The notes: generated from the letters alone by a model not told the origin. A DNA stretch of 64,000 nucleotides from Actinophytocola sp035995025 (GCA_035995025.1 DASYKY010000096.1:5567-69566), one strand, 5' to 3'. Shown: positions 1 to 8,506, numbered from the stretch's first letter. Numbers and translations are program-made.

Positions 1-359
1 AGACGCTGGTCTGGGAGCTGGCCCGGTGGCGCAACACCGGAGCGGACGCGCCGATCCCGGAGAACTCGATCACCAAGCCGCCGTCCGCGGAGCTGCGGCC
101 CGGCCAGGTCGACAGCGACTCGCTGCCGGACTACGAGGTGCTGGACCGGGTGCTGGACGACTACGTCGAGGGCGACCGCGGCTACGCCGACCTGCTGGCC
201 GCCGGCTTCGCACCCGAGCTGGTCGACAAGGTGCTGCGGATGGTCGACGCGGCGGAGTACAAGCGGCGGCAGTACCCGCCCGGCACCAAGATCACTCTCC
301 GGGCGTTCGGGCGGGACCGCCGGCTGCCGATCACCAGCGCGTGGCGCGAGGGCAAGTAG
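1..359 (+). CDS. nadE: NAD(+) synthetase, glutamine-dependent (C-terminal part)
   Basis: The gene is cut by the left edge; the last 118 codons are readable from base 3. The peptide contains IPENSITKPPSAELRPGQ, then DSLPDYEVLD and an ending rich in basic residues with TSAWREGK. This is the C-terminal part of the ATP-pyrophosphatase (synthetase) domain that amidates deamido-NAD to NAD in the last step of NAD synthesis. Ser/Lys residues in the SITKPPSAEL loop belong to the P2 loop that closes over the active site in this family. The N-terminal glutaminase domain lies outside the window, so glutamine dependence is inferred from actinobacterial relatives. It abuts the next gene tail to tail with no spacer. 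Confidence 0.93.
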   Translation, partial: TLVWELARWRNTGADAPIPENSITKPPSAELRPGQVDSDSLPDYEVLDRVLDDYVEGDRGYADLLAAGFAPELVDKVLRMVDAAEYKRRQYPPGTKITLRAFGRDRRLPITSAWREGK

Positions 360-983
360 CTACTCGAACCCGCCGTACGCGAACGGGCTGACGCTGATCG
401 GCCCGTGGCACAGGGGCGGCATCGTCTCCATCGTGGCCGGCGTCTCGACCTCGAACGACTGCTGGTCCCCGGGCAGCCGGACCTGCGCGGAGATCGGCCC
501 CGAGCAGTCGTCCGTCTCCCCCGACGCGGACGGGTAGCTGACGTACATCGACGCCTGCTCCTCCGGCCCGATGATCACCAGGTCGTCGGCCGGTCCGTCG
601 CCCCCGGCGGTCTCCTGCTCGATGTCGAACGGGTCGCCGCTCCGCGCGATGAACATGATGTCGCCGACACCCTCCAACCGGCAGTTCGCACCGCCGGTGT
701 TCGTCACCACGACCGCGGTGCTCCAGATCTCCGGGTGCGAGTGGTCGCCCTCGGCGACCTGCGGCGAGATGTCGTCCGCGGTGCACGGTGCCGGGTCGTC
801 GCCCGCGGGCTCCTCGGCGGGTGCGTCCTCGACCGAGGTGTCGGGCTGCTCGCCGGACACGGTCTCGGTGACCGTCGCGGCGGCCGCCTTCTCCTGCTGC
901 GGCTGGTACCCGCATCCCGCGAGCAGCGCGGCGGCTCCCACCGCGACCAGCACTCCCCTGGCTCCCCGACTGGTGATGTGCAT
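360..983 (-). CDS. DUF4232-type lipoprotein (first copy)
   Basis: A 207-residue protein starting at ATG 983, preceded by a purine-rich GAGAGGGG. The N-terminus is a lipoprotein signal: basic start, hydrophobic run and lipobox LLAGC, so the mature protein should be lipid-anchored outside the membrane. A Pro/Glu/Asp-rich linker follows, then a domain with CTADDI, VVTNTGGANCRLEG and a late Cys pair, the pattern of DUF4232 proteins, which form a small disulfide-bonded beta fold. Function is unknown for the family. It is a tandem paralogue of the next gene, with the same domain layout and about 29 bases between them, which suggests duplication and probably co-transcription. Confidence 0.85.
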   Translation of the reverse strand: MHITSRGARGVLVAVGAAALLAGCGYQPQQEKAAAATVTETVSGEQPDTSVEDAPAEEPAGDDPAPCTADDISPQVAEGDHSHPEIWSTAVVVTNTGGANCRLEGVGDIMFIARSGDPFDIEQETAGGDGPADDLVIIGPEEQASMYVSYPSASGETDDCSGPISAQVRLPGDQQSFEVETPATMETMPPLCHGPISVSPFAYGGFE

Positions 984-1012
984 GTGCGATCCCCTCTCTT
1001 GTGTGATTGCGG

Positions 1013-1654
1013 TCAGTTCGGGGCGACGCCCGGGGCGCCGCCGGAGTACCAGGACGTCACGGTCACCGGCCCGCACACCGGCGGCAGGCCGAGCTGCTTG
1101 TCCTCGGGCCACGCCTCGACGGCCTCCTTGTCGCCAGGCAGCGTCACGTGGGCGAACGAGCCGCCCTGCGCGCAGTCCGGACGCGTCGCGGGGGCCTCGG
1201 CGGTCGTCGGGTAGCTGACCGCCATCGACGCCTGGTCGCCGACGTCGAGGATGACCAGGTCCGCGGGCACGCCGTCGTCGCTGGTGATCTCCTTGACGTC
1301 CAGCCGCCGCCCGTCGCCGCCGGTGAAGAGCTCCAGCTCGCTGGTGCCGTCGAGCTGGCATGCGTCCGGGCCGAGGTTGGTGACCACGATCGCGGTGTCC
1401 CACACCTCGGGCGTCGGCGCCTCCCCCTCGGCCATCGCGGCCTCGACGTGCACGGCGTCGCACGGCAGCGGGTCCGGGTCCACCGCGGGCTCCGCACCCT
1501 GCTCGGGGCTCGGCTCTGGGCTCGACGCGGACTTCGTGACGGTCCGGGTGACCGTGGCCGACCCGTCGTGGCGCGTCGCGGCCGCGGGGTCGGTGGTGCA
1601 GGCGGCCAGCAGGCCGGCGGACGCCACCAGCAGCACGGTCGTCAGTCGTTTCAT
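1013..1654 (-). CDS. DUF4232-type lipoprotein (second copy)
   Basis: The frame is open much further upstream, but the 213-residue version from ATG 1654 is chosen because it begins with a clean lipoprotein signal, MKRLTTVLLV and lipobox LLAAC. A Ser/Pro/Glu-rich spacer leads to the DUF4232-like domain, with PCDAVHVE, VVTNLGPDACQLDG and closing cysteines near DCAQGG and PPVCGP. It is clearly paralogous to the downstream copy: both keep TATVTxT-like spacers and a VVTN-x-G-x-x-xC core. The role is unknown. The 240 bases upstream, shared with divergent panB, would hold the promoters; no operator is convincing there. Confidence 0.85.
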   Translation of the reverse strand: MKRLTTVLLVASAGLLAACTTDPAAATRHDGSATVTRTVTKSASSPEPSPEQGAEPAVDPDPLPCDAVHVEAAMAEGEAPTPEVWDTAIVVTNLGPDACQLDGTSELELFTGGDGRRLDVKEITSDDGVPADLVILDVGDQASMAVSYPTTAEAPATRPDCAQGGSFAHVTLPGDKEAVEAWPEDKQLGLPPVCGPVTVTSWYSGGAPGVAPN

Positions 1655-1894
1655 GGCCGGTTGACGGGTCGGCCCGCCGTCCTGTTGCGTCGCCCGCCCG
1701 GCGTTGCACAAACGATCAAATCGGGTGCACGGATCGGCGCGGCACATCCGCCTGGAGCCCGGGTCGCGCGACCGTGTGAAGCTCGTCGCACGGCGACGTA
1801 TACCGGCCGACTTGGTGCGACTCTGGGGTCGTAAGCCATCCAGGAACACCCGGGGACCCGCGCTACGTGGGCCTCGAGGGAAGGACGGTAGACA

Positions 1895-2779
1895 ATGACG
1901 TCAGCAGACAGCCCTGCCGCCGGCCAGCACGGCGAAGTGGCCGCCCCCTACGGCACCGGCCCGGGCGCCGCGCCGAAGCCGGCCAAGCGGGTGCGCATCC
2001 ATCACCTGCGGGAGCTCAAGGAGCGCGGCGAGCCGTGGCCCATGCTCACCGCGTACGACATGTACACCGCCGAGCTGTTCGACGAGGCCGGGATCCCCGT
2101 GCTGCTGGTCGGCGACTCCGCGTCGAACAACGTCTACGGCTACGAGTCCTCGCTGCCGGTCACCGTGGACGAGATGGTGCCGCTGGTCCGCGCCGTGACG
2201 CGGTCGGTCAAGCGGGCGCTCGTGGTGGCCGACCTGCCGTTCGGGTCCTACCAGCTCTCGCCGGAGCAGGCGCTCGCCACGTCGGTCCGGATGATGAAGG
2301 AGGGCCTCGCGCACGCGGTGAAGCTCGAGGGCGGGCGGGCGTTCGCGCCGCACGTCAAGGCGATCACGACCGCCGGCGTGCCGGTGATGGGCCACATCGG
2401 GTTCACCCCGCAGAGCGAGCACAACCTCGGCGGCTACCGGGTGCAGGGCCGCGGCGAAGCGGGTGACGAGCTCGTCGAGGACGCGCTCGCGCTGCAGGAG
2501 GCCGGCGCGTTCGCGGTCGTCATGGAGATGGTGCCGGCCGAGGTCGCGAAGCGGGTCACGCACGAGCTGCAGATCCCGACGGTCGGCATCGGCGCGGGGC
2601 CGGACTGCGACGCGCAGGTGCTGGTGTGGCAGGACATGATGGGCCTGCGCCGGGGCAAGGCGCCGCGGTTCGTCAAGCGCTACGCGGATCTCGCGGGCGT
2701 CATGTCGGGCGCGGTCGAGCAGTTCGCGGCCGAGGTCCGCGGGCACCAGTTCCCCGGCCCGGAGCACGTCTTCCACTGA
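1895..2779 (+). CDS. panB: 3-methyl-2-oxobutanoate hydroxymethyltransferase
   Basis: PanB makes ketopantoate from 2-oxoisovalerate and 5,10-methylenetetrahydrofolate, the first committed step of pantothenate and CoA synthesis, in the cytoplasm. The 294-residue product has a roughly 30-residue low-complexity lead common in actinobacterial copies, then the TIM-barrel core: LTAYDMYTAELFDEAG, LLVGDSASNNVYGYES (metal ligand Asp74), VVADLPFGSYQ (Asp113), VKLEGG, GHIGFTPQ and MEMVPAEVA with the catalytic Glu. The start at 1895 has GGAAGGACGG upstream. It is monocistronic here, ended by a strong hairpin, and no panC or panD is adjacent. Confidence 0.97.
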   Translation: MTSADSPAAGQHGEVAAPYGTGPGAAPKPAKRVRIHHLRELKERGEPWPMLTAYDMYTAELFDEAGIPVLLVGDSASNNVYGYESSLPVTVDEMVPLVRAVTRSVKRALVVADLPFGSYQLSPEQALATSVRMMKEGLAHAVKLEGGRAFAPHVKAITTAGVPVMGHIGFTPQSEHNLGGYRVQGRGEAGDELVEDALALQEAGAFAVVMEMVPAEVAKRVTHELQIPTVGIGAGPDCDAQVLVWQDMMGLRRGKAPRFVKRYADLAGVMSGAVEQFAAEVRGHQFPGPEHVFH

Positions 2780-2797
2780 GGTCACTGAGGTCACGCG

Positions 2798-2831
2798 AGT
2801 CCGGCCGCCCGGTTCTCCGGGCGGCCGGACT
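2798..2831 (+). terminator. Strong intrinsic terminator after panB
   Basis: A perfect 15-bp GC-rich stem (2798-2812 with 2817-2831) around a TTCT loop, followed by CTTTGTTCT. It lies 18 bases after the panB stop and before the next gene, so it should end panB transcription. Confidence 0.88.
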
Positions 2832-2904
2832 CTTTGTTCTCCGCTTGTCGATCCGGGGTCGCGCCGCCCGACGCGTGGGCAGGCACCGACTGAAGGAGAA
2901 CCCG

Positions 2905-3534
2905 ATGAGCAAGATCGTGATCGACAGCTTCCTCACCATCGACGGCGTCATGCAGGCGCCCGGCGGGCCGGGTGAGGACCAGGAGGACGGCTTCCCCTAC
3001 GGCGGCTGGCAGGCCCCGCTGTGGGACGACGAGTGCGGCGCGGCCATCGGCGCGGGCTTCGCGCGGACCGAGGGGCTGCTGCTCGGCCGCAAGACCTACG
3101 ACATCTTCGCCTCGTTCTGGCCGCACGTCTCCGACGACCATGAGGACGCCGCCGCGGCCCAGGCGCTCAACTCGCTGCCGAAGTACGTGGCGTCGCGCAC
3201 CCTGACCTCGGTGGAGTGGCAGAACTCCACCCTGCTCGGCGACGACGTGCCGGCCGCCGTGGCGAAGCTGCGGGAGCGTGACGGCGGCGAGATCCACGTG
3301 ATGGGCAGCGCCGACCTGACCCAGACGCTGCTGAAGCACGACCTGGTCGACGAGCTCTCGCTGATGATCTTCCCGGTCGTGCTCGGCACCGGCAAGAGGC
3401 TGTTCGCGCAGGGCACGGTGCCCGCGGCGTTCCGGCTGGCCGAGTCGAGCGTGACGTCGGGTGGGGTCGTCATCTGCCGCTACGAGCGGGCGGGCGAGGC
3501 CAAGTTCGGCGCGCACGCCGGGCTGGAGGCCTGA
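2905..3534 (+). CDS. RibD C-terminal/DHFR-fold reductase family protein
   Basis: A 209-residue cytoplasmic protein. It begins SKIVIDSFLTIDGVMQAPGG, the usual opening of the stand-alone RibD_C (dihydrofolate-reductase-fold) family, and continues with LLLGRKTYDIFASFWP, KYVASRTL and IHVMGSADLTQTLLKHDLVDE, ending in the GTGKRLF motif. These proteins bind NAD(P)H, but most members have no proven substrate, and the riboflavin deaminase domain is absent. The chosen ATG has AAGGAG seven bases upstream, so the longer open frame on the left is ignored. Substrate is unknown. Confidence 0.9.
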   Translation: MSKIVIDSFLTIDGVMQAPGGPGEDQEDGFPYGGWQAPLWDDECGAAIGAGFARTEGLLLGRKTYDIFASFWPHVSDDHEDAAAAQALNSLPKYVASRTLTSVEWQNSTLLGDDVPAAVAKLRERDGGEIHVMGSADLTQTLLKHDLVDELSLMIFPVVLGTGKRLFAQGTVPAAFRLAESSVTSGGVVICRYERAGEAKFGAHAGLEA

Positions 3535-3546
3535 ACAGCGCAGCTC

Positions 3547-4482
3547 TCAGCCGCGGCCGTGCGGCTCGGACCAGCCCGAAAGGTCCGGGCCGCGCGGCAC
3601 GATCCGGGTCGGGTTGATCGCCTCGTGCGTGCCGTAGTAGTGGCGCTTGATGTGGTCGAAGTCGACCGTCTCGCCGATGCCCGGGGTCTGGAACAGGTCC
3701 CGGGCGTAGGCCCACAGCACCGGCATCTCGGTCAGCTTGTCCCGGTTGCACTTGAAGTGCCCGTGGTAGACGGCGTCGAAGCGGACCAGCGTGGTGAACA
3801 GCCGGACGTCGGCCTCGGTGAGCCGGTCGCCGAGCAGGTAGCGGCGGTCCGCGAGCCGCGCGGAGAGCCGGTCCAGCTCGGCGAACAGCGCGTCGAACGC
3901 GTCGTCGTAGGCCTCCTGGCTCGACGCGAACCCGGCGCGGTAGGCGCCGTTGTTGACGTTGCGGAAGATCGGCTCGACGACCTCGTCGATCTCCGCGCGC
4001 AGCTCCTCCGGGTACAGGTCCGGCGCGCCCGGGCGGTGGAACTCGCGCCACTCGGTCGAGAGGTCCAGGGTGATCTGGGGGTAGTCGTTCGTGACGACCC
4101 GGCCGGACTCGACGTCCACGATCGCCGGCACGGTCACCCGGCCGGCGAACTCCGGGTCGGTGGCGTGGTAGGCCTGCGACAGGTACTCGATGCCCAGCAC
4201 CGGGTCCCGGCCGCCCTCGTCGAGGGTGAACCGCCAGCCCTTCTCGTCGCGGATCGGGTCGACGACGGCCAGCGAGATCGCGTCTTCGAGCCCGAGCAGC
4301 CGCCGCACGATGATCGAGCGGTGCGCCCACGGGCAGGCGAGGCTGACCACCAGCCGGTAGCGGCCGGGCCCGGCCTGCCAGCCCGACGATCCGTCCGCGG
4401 TGATCCGGTCGGTGAAACGGTTTGCCTGGCGGACGAACTCGCCCCGCGTCGAGGTCTCCCGGCCGAACTGCGTGGTCGCCAT
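3547..4482 (-). CDS. Xi-class GST-like / glutathionyl-hydroquinone reductase family protein
   Basis: A 311-residue protein with the ECM4/YqjG layout. The N-terminal thioredoxin fold carries VVSLACPWAHR, with the reactive Cys50 of CPWAH, and VPAIVDVESGRVVTNDYPQI. The all-helical C-terminal part has the family pattern RFDAVYHGHFKCN and HYYGTHEAINP. Family members reduce thiol-hydroquinone adducts using a catalytic cysteine. Actinomycetes generally use mycothiol rather than glutathione, so the physiological thiol here is probably mycothiol (inference). The gene converges on the RibD-like gene with a 12-base gap and diverges from pip. Confidence 0.9.
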   Translation of the reverse strand: MATTQFGRETSTRGEFVRQANRFTDRITADGSSGWQAGPGRYRLVVSLACPWAHRSIIVRRLLGLEDAISLAVVDPIRDEKGWRFTLDEGGRDPVLGIEYLSQAYHATDPEFAGRVTVPAIVDVESGRVVTNDYPQITLDLSTEWREFHRPGAPDLYPEELRAEIDEVVEPIFRNVNNGAYRAGFASSQEAYDDAFDALFAELDRLSARLADRRYLLGDRLTEADVRLFTTLVRFDAVYHGHFKCNRDKLTEMPVLWAYARDLFQTPGIGETVDFDHIKRHYYGTHEAINPTRIVPRGPDLSGWSEPHGRG

Positions 4483-4516
4483 GACCCGAGACTAGGCGCG
4501 AAGAGAGACTGTGTGC

Positions 4517-5476
4517 ATGCGCTTCCTCTACCCGCCGGTCGAGCCGCATGCCGAGGGCATGCTCGACGTGGGCGACGGACACCGGATCCACTGGGAGGTC
4601 AGCGGGAACCCGGCCGGCAGGCCCGCGGTGTTCCTGCACGGCGGCCCCGGCAGCGGCAGCACGCCCATGCAGCGGCGGCTGTTCGACCCGGCCGCGTACC
4701 GGATCGTGCTGTTCGACCAGCGCGGCAGCGGGCGCAGCACGCCGTCGGTGCGCGAGCCGGACACGGACCTGTCCGCGAACACGACGTGGCATCTGGTCGC
4801 GGACATGGAGGCGCTGCGCGCGCACCTGGGCGTCGAGCGCTGGCAGCTGTTCGGCGGCTCGTGGGGCGCGACGCTGGCGATGGCGTACGCGCAGGCGTTC
4901 CCGGAGCGGGTGAGCGAGATCGTGCTGCGCGGCGTGTTCCTGCTCCGCGAGCGCGAGCTGGACTGGATGTACCGGGGCGGCGCGGGGAACCTGTTCCCGG
5001 AGGCGTGGGCGGAGTTCGCGTCGCCGGCCGGGCCGGGCGACCTGCTCGCCGGCTACCACCGGCTGGTGAACGACCCGGACCCGGCGGTGCGCGCGCGGGC
5101 CGCGGCGGCGTGGAGCAACTGGGAGGGCGCGACCGTGTCGCTGACGCCGAACCCGGGCCTGCGGGCGACGTACGCGGACCCCGCGTTCGCGGTGCCGTTC
5201 GCGCGGATCGCGCTGCACTACTTCGTGCACGACGGCTGGCTGGAGCCCGACCAGCTGGTGCGCGACGCGGGCAAGCTGGCCGGCATCCCCGGGCGCATCA
5301 TCCAGGGCCGCTACGACGCGGTGTGCCCGCCGGTGACGGCGTGGGACCTGCACCGGGCGTGGCCGGACTCGACGCTGCAGCTGCTCCCCCAGGCCGGCCA
5401 CGCGGTCACCGACCGGGGCGTGCTGGACGCGCTGCTGGACGCCACGGACGAGTTCAGGGAGCCAGCGCCGCGCTGA
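4517..5476 (+). CDS. pip: Proline iminopeptidase
   Basis: An alpha/beta hydrolase of 319 residues that removes N-terminal proline from peptides (peptidase family S33). Key motifs are the oxyanion-hole HGGPG, DQRGSGRS, the nucleophile elbow GGSWGATLA, GRYDAVCPP with the catalytic Asp and QAGHAV with the catalytic His. The ATG at 4517 is preferred to GTG at 4511 because the AAGAGAG ribosome site is then about nine bases away and the N-terminus MRFLYPPVEPHAEGMLDVG matches the usual family start. The last 23 bases overlap the end of the converging metal-receptor gene. Confidence 0.94.
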   Translation: MRFLYPPVEPHAEGMLDVGDGHRIHWEVSGNPAGRPAVFLHGGPGSGSTPMQRRLFDPAAYRIVLFDQRGSGRSTPSVREPDTDLSANTTWHLVADMEALRAHLGVERWQLFGGSWGATLAMAYAQAFPERVSEIVLRGVFLLRERELDWMYRGGAGNLFPEAWAEFASPAGPGDLLAGYHRLVNDPDPAVRARAAAAWSNWEGATVSLTPNPGLRATYADPAFAVPFARIALHYFVHDGWLEPDQLVRDAGKLAGIPGRIIQGRYDAVCPPVTAWDLHRAWPDSTLQLLPQAGHAVTDRGVLDALLDATDEFREPAPR

Positions 5477-6233
5477 GCGCCCGGTGAGCGTCCACAAGGG
5501 ACGGTCCACACCAGGTGAGGTGCCGGCCGGACACGAGCGCGTACCGGACGCCGGGGAACGACTCCGGCCCGTCGTCCGCGGTGAACTCGTACGGCTCGTC
5601 CGGGAGCACGACGACGTCGAAGTCCTTGTCCCGCAAGGCATCTAGCGACGGGCGCGGGTACCGCTCCGCGTCCTGCGCGTACGCGTTGGCCACGCCGAGC
5701 CGCAGCAGCACGTCGCCGGCGAACGTGTCCCGCCCCAGCACGACCCACGGCCGCCGCCACACCGGCACGACGGCCGTCCACCGCACCGGCGGCACCGGCC
5801 GCCACAGGTCCTCCGCCTCGACGAGCCACGCCGGCTCCGGGATGCCCAGCCCCTGGGTCAGCAGCCGCCGCACCGAGCCGAGTCCCTCTCCGACCGTGGC
5901 CGCGGCGGCCGTCACCCACACCGGGACGCCGTCCGCGCGGATGCGCGCCACGTCCTCCGGCCGGTTCTCCTCCGCGTTCGCCACCACCAGATCCGGGCGC
6001 AGGGCCAGGACGTCGTCGACGCGCGGGTACTTCGAGCCGCCGACCCGCGGCACGGAAAGCGAGGCCGGGTGCGTGCAGTAGTCGGTCGCGCCCGCCACCA
6101 GGCCGGGTCGGCTGGTCTCCATCGCGTCGGTGAGCGACGGGACCAGGCTCACCACCCGCGCGGGCGGGCCGGCCAGCGGCACCGGCTCGCCGAGGTCGTC
6201 GACGAGGACGGGGTCGAGCACGGGGTCGAGCAC
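5454..6233 (-). CDS. Helical-backbone metal receptor (BtuF-like), no export signal
   Basis: A 259-residue protein of the periplasmic-binding-protein-like chelatase fold: RVVSLVPSLTDAM near the N-terminus, then VDDVLALRPDLVVANAEENRPED, and a C-terminal lobe ending ALVSGRHLTWCGPSL. Exported relatives bind cobalamin or siderophores for ABC importers. This one starts MLDPVLDPVLVDD with neither signal peptide nor lipobox, and no permease or ATPase neighbours it, so a cytoplasmic role in metal or cofactor handling is more likely than import. The ligand cannot be read from sequence. It begins three bases after the fgd stop and is probably co-transcribed with fgd. Confidence 0.8.
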   Translation of the reverse strand: MLDPVLDPVLVDDLGEPVPLAGPPARVVSLVPSLTDAMETSRPGLVAGATDYCTHPASLSVPRVGGSKYPRVDDVLALRPDLVVANAEENRPEDVARIRADGVPVWVTAAAATVGEGLGSVRRLLTQGLGIPEPAWLVEAEDLWRPVPPVRWTAVVPVWRRPWVVLGRDTFAGDVLLRLGVANAYAQDAERYPRPSLDALRDKDFDVVVLPDEPYEFTADDGPESFPGVRYALVSGRHLTWCGPSLVDAHRALSAALAP

Positions 6234-6236
6234 GGG

Positions 6237-7241
6237 TCAGGCCGGGCCGAGCGCCTGCAGGCGCGGCACGACGTCCTCGGTGAACTGGGTGAGGAACCGC
6301 TCCTGGTCGTGGCCCGGGCCGTGGAACACCAGGTGGTTCAGCCCGGCGTCGACGTACGGCTTGATCTGCGCGACGGCCTCGTCCGGGTCCGAGGCGACGA
6401 TCCAGCGGCTGGTGACCTGCTCGATCGGCAGCTCGTCGGCGAGCCGCTCCATCTCCTCGGCCGAGCCGACGCTGTTCTTCTGCTCGGCGGTCAGCGACAG
6501 CGGCGCCCAGAAGCGGGTGTTCTCGCGCGCGGCCTCGGGATCGCGGTCGTAGGACAGCTTGATCTCGATGGTCTTCTCGATGTCCGCGACGTCGCGCCCG
6601 GCGGCCGCCGCCCCGTCCGCGACGGCCGGCATGAGCTTGTCCGTGTAGAGGTCCATGCCCTTGCCGGAGGTGCAGATGAAGCCGTCGCCCGCGCGGCCCG
6701 CGTACTTGGCCACGACCGGCCCGCCCGCCGCGATGTAGACGGGGACCGGCCGCTCCGGGCGGTCGTAGATCCGCGCGCCGACGAGCGTGTAGTAGTCGCC
6801 CTCGACGCTCACCTCGTCCTCGGTCCACAGCGCCCGCATCAGCCGCACGGCCTCGCGCAGGCGGGCGAAGCGCTCCTTGAACTCGGGCCACTCGCGGCCG
6901 GACACGGCGATCTCGTTCAGCGCCTCGCCGGTGCCGACGCCCAGGATCACGCGGTTGTCGTAGAGCAGCGCGAGCGTGGCGAACGTCTGGGCCATGACGG
7001 CCGGGTTGTACCGGAATGTCGGCGTCGTCACGCTCGTCCCGATCCGCACGCGGCTGGTGCGCTCGCCCACGGCCGCCATCCACGACAGCGCGGACGGCGC
7101 GTGCCCGCCCTCGTGCCGCCAGGGCAGGAAGTGGTCGGACACCCACACGCTGTCGAGGCCCAGCTCCTCGGCCCGCACCGCGTACTCGACCAGATCCCGC
7201 GGGCCGAACTGCTCGGCAGACGCCTTGTACCCAATCCGCAC
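6237..7241 (-). CDS. fgd: F420-dependent glucose-6-phosphate dehydrogenase
   Basis: Oxidises glucose 6-phosphate to 6-phosphogluconolactone while reducing coenzyme F420, the main entry of electrons into the F420 pool in these bacteria. The 334-residue product tracks mycobacterial FGD1 closely: MRIGYKASAEQF, VSDHFLPWRHEGGHAPSALS (catalytic His37, Trp41), TPTFRYNPA, GVGTGEALNEI (acid Glu106), AAGGPVVAKYAGRAGDGFIC and PIEQVTSRWIVASDPDEA. It is a luciferase-like TIM barrel. The metal-receptor gene follows in the same direction; a divergent SDR gene lies upstream across a 77-base gap. Confidence 0.97.
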   Translation of the reverse strand: MRIGYKASAEQFGPRDLVEYAVRAEELGLDSVWVSDHFLPWRHEGGHAPSALSWMAAVGERTSRVRIGTSVTTPTFRYNPAVMAQTFATLALLYDNRVILGVGTGEALNEIAVSGREWPEFKERFARLREAVRLMRALWTEDEVSVEGDYYTLVGARIYDRPERPVPVYIAAGGPVVAKYAGRAGDGFICTSGKGMDLYTDKLMPAVADGAAAAGRDVADIEKTIEIKLSYDRDPEAARENTRFWAPLSLTAEQKNSVGSAEEMERLADELPIEQVTSRWIVASDPDEAVAQIKPYVDAGLNHLVFHGPGHDQERFLTQFTEDVVPRLQALGPA

Positions 7242-7287
7242 GGACTACCCCTCCTTCGTCGCCCCGAGCCTACCGAGCACGATATAG

Positions 7288-7299
7288 TTAGCCGGGTAA
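7288..7299. promoter_or_regulatory. Palindromic candidate operator between fgd and the SDR gene
   Basis: TTAGCCGGGTAA is a 10-of-12 inverted repeat in a locally AT-rich stretch (GATATAGTTAGCCGGGTAAT), 19 bases before the SDR start. A MarR-family gene lies just beyond the SDR gene, so it is a plausible site for that regulator. Assignment is inference. Confidence 0.45.
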
Positions 7300-7318
7300 T
7301 AAACAGGAGGGGTCGACT

Positions 7319-8071
7319 GTGGAGCTAGGACTGCGCGACCGGGCGGTGCTCGTCACCGGCGGTTCGTCCAACATCGGGGCGGCGACCGCGGTGGCGTTCG
7401 GGCGGGAGGGCGCGCGGGTCAGCCTCACCTACCGGACCGACCGGCGGGCGGCGGAGAAGGTGGCCGCGGAGGTCGAGCAGGCGGGCGGCGACGCGCACGT
7501 GCTGGCGTTCGACCTGGCGGACGCCGGCGGCCCGGCCCGGCTCGTCGAGGCCGTCACCGGTCGTTGGGGCGGGCTGGACGTGCTGGTCAACAACGCCGTG
7601 CGCTGGGCGGACGCGCCGCGCGAGCTCGGCGACGACACCGGGTGGGAGGCGCTGATCGATACGAACCTGACCGCGCAGCTGCACGTGCTGCGGGCCGCGC
7701 TGCCCGCGTTGCGCGACAGCCACGGTGGCCGGGTCGTCAACGTGTCCACCTCGCTGGTCGAGCGGGGCATGGCCGGCTCGGTCGCCTACACCGCGGCGAA
7801 GTCGGGGCTCTCGGGCGCTAGCCGGAGCCTCGCCTGGGAGGTCGGCCGGGACGGCGTGCTGGTCAACGTCGTCATGCCGGGCTGGGTGCTCGACGGCAAG
7901 GAGCCGCCGGCCGAGGTGCCGCCGGCGCTGCTGGCCGAGCAGACCGCGCGGCTGCCGACCGGCGAGCTGCCGTCGTGCCGGCACGTCGCGGACGCGGTCG
8001 TCTTCCTGTGCTCGCAGGCGAACCGCAGCATCACCGGCGAGACCCTCCGCGTCACCGGCGGCATGTCCTGA
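7319..8071 (+). CDS. Short-chain dehydrogenase/reductase
   Basis: A 250-residue classical SDR starting at GTG 7319 with AGGAGGGG seven bases before. It has VLVTGGSSNIGAATA (a TGxxxxIG cofactor motif), VLVNNAVRWADAP, the catalytic Ser in VVNVSTSL, YTAAKSGLSG (YxxxK), VNVVMPGWV, and a C-terminal SITGETLRVTGGM. The cofactor loop has YRTDRRAAEKV, basic residues that suggest NADP(H) preference. Substrate unknown. The convergent MarR gene and the palindrome in the promoter suggest regulated expression, perhaps in response to a small aromatic or electrophilic molecule (inference). Confidence 0.92.
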   Translation: MELGLRDRAVLVTGGSSNIGAATAVAFGREGARVSLTYRTDRRAAEKVAAEVEQAGGDAHVLAFDLADAGGPARLVEAVTGRWGGLDVLVNNAVRWADAPRELGDDTGWEALIDTNLTAQLHVLRAALPALRDSHGGRVVNVSTSLVERGMAGSVAYTAAKSGLSGASRSLAWEVGRDGVLVNVVMPGWVLDGKEPPAEVPPALLAEQTARLPTGELPSCRHVADAVVFLCSQANRSITGETLRVTGGMS

Positions 8072-8506
8072 TCAGTCCGGCTCGCCGGGGGCCAGTGCGC
8101 GGCCGACGCGGTCGAGCATGTCGCCAAGCGCCACGCGTTCCTCGGCGGACAACGCCGACAGCGCGTCCGCCTCCAGGCGGTGGGTGATCGCCGGGACGAC
8201 GCCGCGCAGCCGGTCGCCCTCGGCGGTCAGCCAGACGCGGACCCGGCGGCCGTCCGCCTCGTCCGCGTCCACCCGCACCAGGCCCGACGTGGTCATCCGC
8301 TGCACGGCCCTGGTCACGGTCGGCGCCTCGACGTTGATGATCGACGCGATCTCGCCGGGCGTGATGCCGTCGCGCTCCCACAGGCAGCCGAGGATGAACT
8401 GCTGGCCCGAGTGCACGCCGTGTCCCGCCAGCCGCCGCTGGGCCTCGCTCTTCAACCTCCGGGCCACCAGGCTGATCCGCGACAGGAACAGGTCCTCACC
8501 CGGCAC
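8072..8506 (-). CDS. MarR-family transcriptional regulator
   Basis: A 144-residue winged-helix protein starting at GTG 8506. The recognition region is ITPGEIASIINVEAPTVTRAVQRM, followed by the wing ADEADGRRVRVWLTAEG and a dimerising C-terminal helix. It ends directly against the convergent SDR gene (stop codons adjacent) and its first bases overlap the end of the RNB-family gene by 11 bases, so it is likely translated from the same message as that nuclease. Probable target: the SDR promoter, possibly its own operon too. The ligand cannot be inferred. Confidence 0.9.
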   Translation of the reverse strand: MPGEDLFLSRISLVARRLKSEAQRRLAGHGVHSGQQFILGCLWERDGITPGEIASIINVEAPTVTRAVQRMTTSGLVRVDADEADGRRVRVWLTAEGDRLRGVVPAITHRLEADALSALSAEERVALGDMLDRVGRALAPGEPD

